24,190 nucleotides of DNA from Bacteroidales bacterium. GTDB taxonomy: Bacteria; Bacteroidota; Bacteroidia; Bacteroidales; F082. The first letter of the stretch is position 1. Every line of letters begins with the position of its first letter. The notes under the pieces are model-generated. The model saw nothing but the letters and a program-made list of their open reading frames with translations. It had not been told where the DNA came from and searched no databases. The position numbers and the translations under genes were made by a program. The stretch lies in contig JAEEII010000325.1 in the NCBI GenBank assembly GCA_016281295.1, forward strand, positions 1 to 24,190. The letters run 5' to 3'. Below are positions 23,563 to 24,190 of the stretch, in pieces.

Positions 23563-24190
23563 TTACTCAATGGCGAAGCTCCTCGGATAGAAGTCACTGT
23601 AAAAACGACCATCTGTGGCGGTGAACTTCAGCACGCAGTAGTTGGGGTCGGTGACGCCACCCGGGTAGTATTGCGTGTCGCCCTCACGCCAAATCATCTC
23701 CTTACTTTTGGCATCAGTCAGCACCTCCATCGTGCCGCGCAACATCATGCCCTTGAAGCCTTCGGCATCACAGAAATAGATGCTGGCCTTGGGGTTGGCC
23801 TTGTAGTGAGCCACACGTATTGAGAATGTGTTGGTGGTGAAGTAGAAGGTCTTGATGCCCTCACGCTTGCGTGGCTTCAACATGGCCTTGGTCCAAGGAA
23901 AACCATCTTGGTCTACTGACGAGATGTAAGCGATGGGCTGTTTGTCGGTCATCTGTGCAATGAGTTCTTTAACGCCTGCTAAAGCGGGATTAGTATTCAT
24001 CGCTTCATCGTTATTCACATCCAGCGTTTGGCGCCAACGCTTCAACTGAGGGAAGTACGTCTTCATCATCCCAATGTACTCCTCCTTGGTAATCGGCTTT
24101 TCCAAGCCCTCGTTTACTGCACCAACAAACTGAGCGCAATGCTCAATCATCTCCTCCATCGTGCAGTCCTGCAAGAAACGTCCGTCCTTA
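23563..24190 (-). CDS. Pyridoxamine 5'-phosphate oxidase-family protein with N-terminal extension, cut by the window edge
   Basis: The frame is open to the edge (first readable residues KDGRFLQDC), so the start is likely outside. Residues from about the position of MTDKQPIAYISSVDQDG to the end form the FMN-binding split-barrel fold of the PPOx / general-stress-protein-26 group: a strand pair with GFPWTKAMLKPRK, then FYFTTNTFSIRVAHYKANPK, ASIYFCDAEG, MMLRGTMEVL and the final DGRFYSDF. Members bind flavin, but most have no proven substrate. The first 60 or so residues (helical, with MEEMIEHCAQFVGAVNEGLE) are not part of this fold and I do not recognise them. Internal starts at 24159 and 24150 exist. 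Confidence 0.85.
   Translation of the reverse strand, partial: KDGRFLQDCTMEEMIEHCAQFVGAVNEGLEKPITKEEYIGMMKTYFPQLKRWRQTLDVNNDEAMNTNPALAGVKELIAQMTDKQPIAYISSVDQDGFPWTKAMLKPRKREGIKTFYFTTNTFSIRVAHYKANPKASIYFCDAEGFKGMMLRGTMEVLTDAKSKEMIWREGDTQYYPGGVTDPNYCVLKFTATDGRFYSDFYPRSFAIE

Noticed and set aside
1..24190. CRISPR array
   Set aside because: No regularly spaced direct repeats with unique spacers were seen anywhere; the repeats found are within coding regions.

Overview
The window looks like a Bacteroidales chromosome carrying the right-hand (late gene) part of an integrated siphovirus-like prophage, followed by host genes. Three things point to Bacteroidetes. Promoter-like sites have the form TAnnTTTG. 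Start codons are preceded by A/C-rich leaders with no Shine-Dalgarno motif. Two host proteins look like type IX secretion cargo. Phage genes at 1-14711 are mostly GC-rich (about 62% in two 60-base stretches counted by hand); the host genes further right are visibly lower.

Prophage, 1-14711, almost all on the + strand: a cut-off small protein, a major capsid protein with a signal-like hydrophobic N-terminus, then a lysis cassette (T7-lysozyme-type amidase, a 44-residue protein, a membrane/coiled-coil protein and an out-of-frame overlapping lipoprotein that resembles a unimolecular spanin). Next come the tail tube protein, a tail assembly chaperone with a probable -1 frameshift extension, a tape measure protein, a large baseplate/tail protein, a small protein and a 1593-residue tail fibre. 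The fibre contains what looks like a papain-like/NlpC-like cysteine hydrolase domain. One small, lower-GC membrane-protein gene lies on the opposite strand between the chaperone and the tape measure gene, with its own promoter-like site inside the tape measure gene. No integrase, repressor, terminase or portal gene is in the window.

Junction, 14712-15194: a broken RhuM-family gene fragment on the - strand, abutting the fibre gene, then the promoter of the next gene. The prophage/host boundary probably lies here, but no attachment-site repeat can be seen from one side alone.

Host genes, 15128-24190: a 1881-residue secreted cysteine protease closely resembling the Lys-gingipain (Kgp) catalytic unit, with a different, duplicated C-terminal module set and a type IX sorting domain; a second secreted protein with a sorting domain, followed by a strong terminator; a probable lipoprotein fusing rhodanese to a metallo-beta-lactamase-fold hydrolase; and, convergent to it, a CDP-alcohol phosphatidyltransferase gene downstream of a pyridoxamine-phosphate-oxidase-family gene that runs off the right edge. 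The likely most unusual elements are the Kgp-like protease outside its usual architecture, the enzyme domain in the tail fibre, and the inverted membrane gene in the tail operon.
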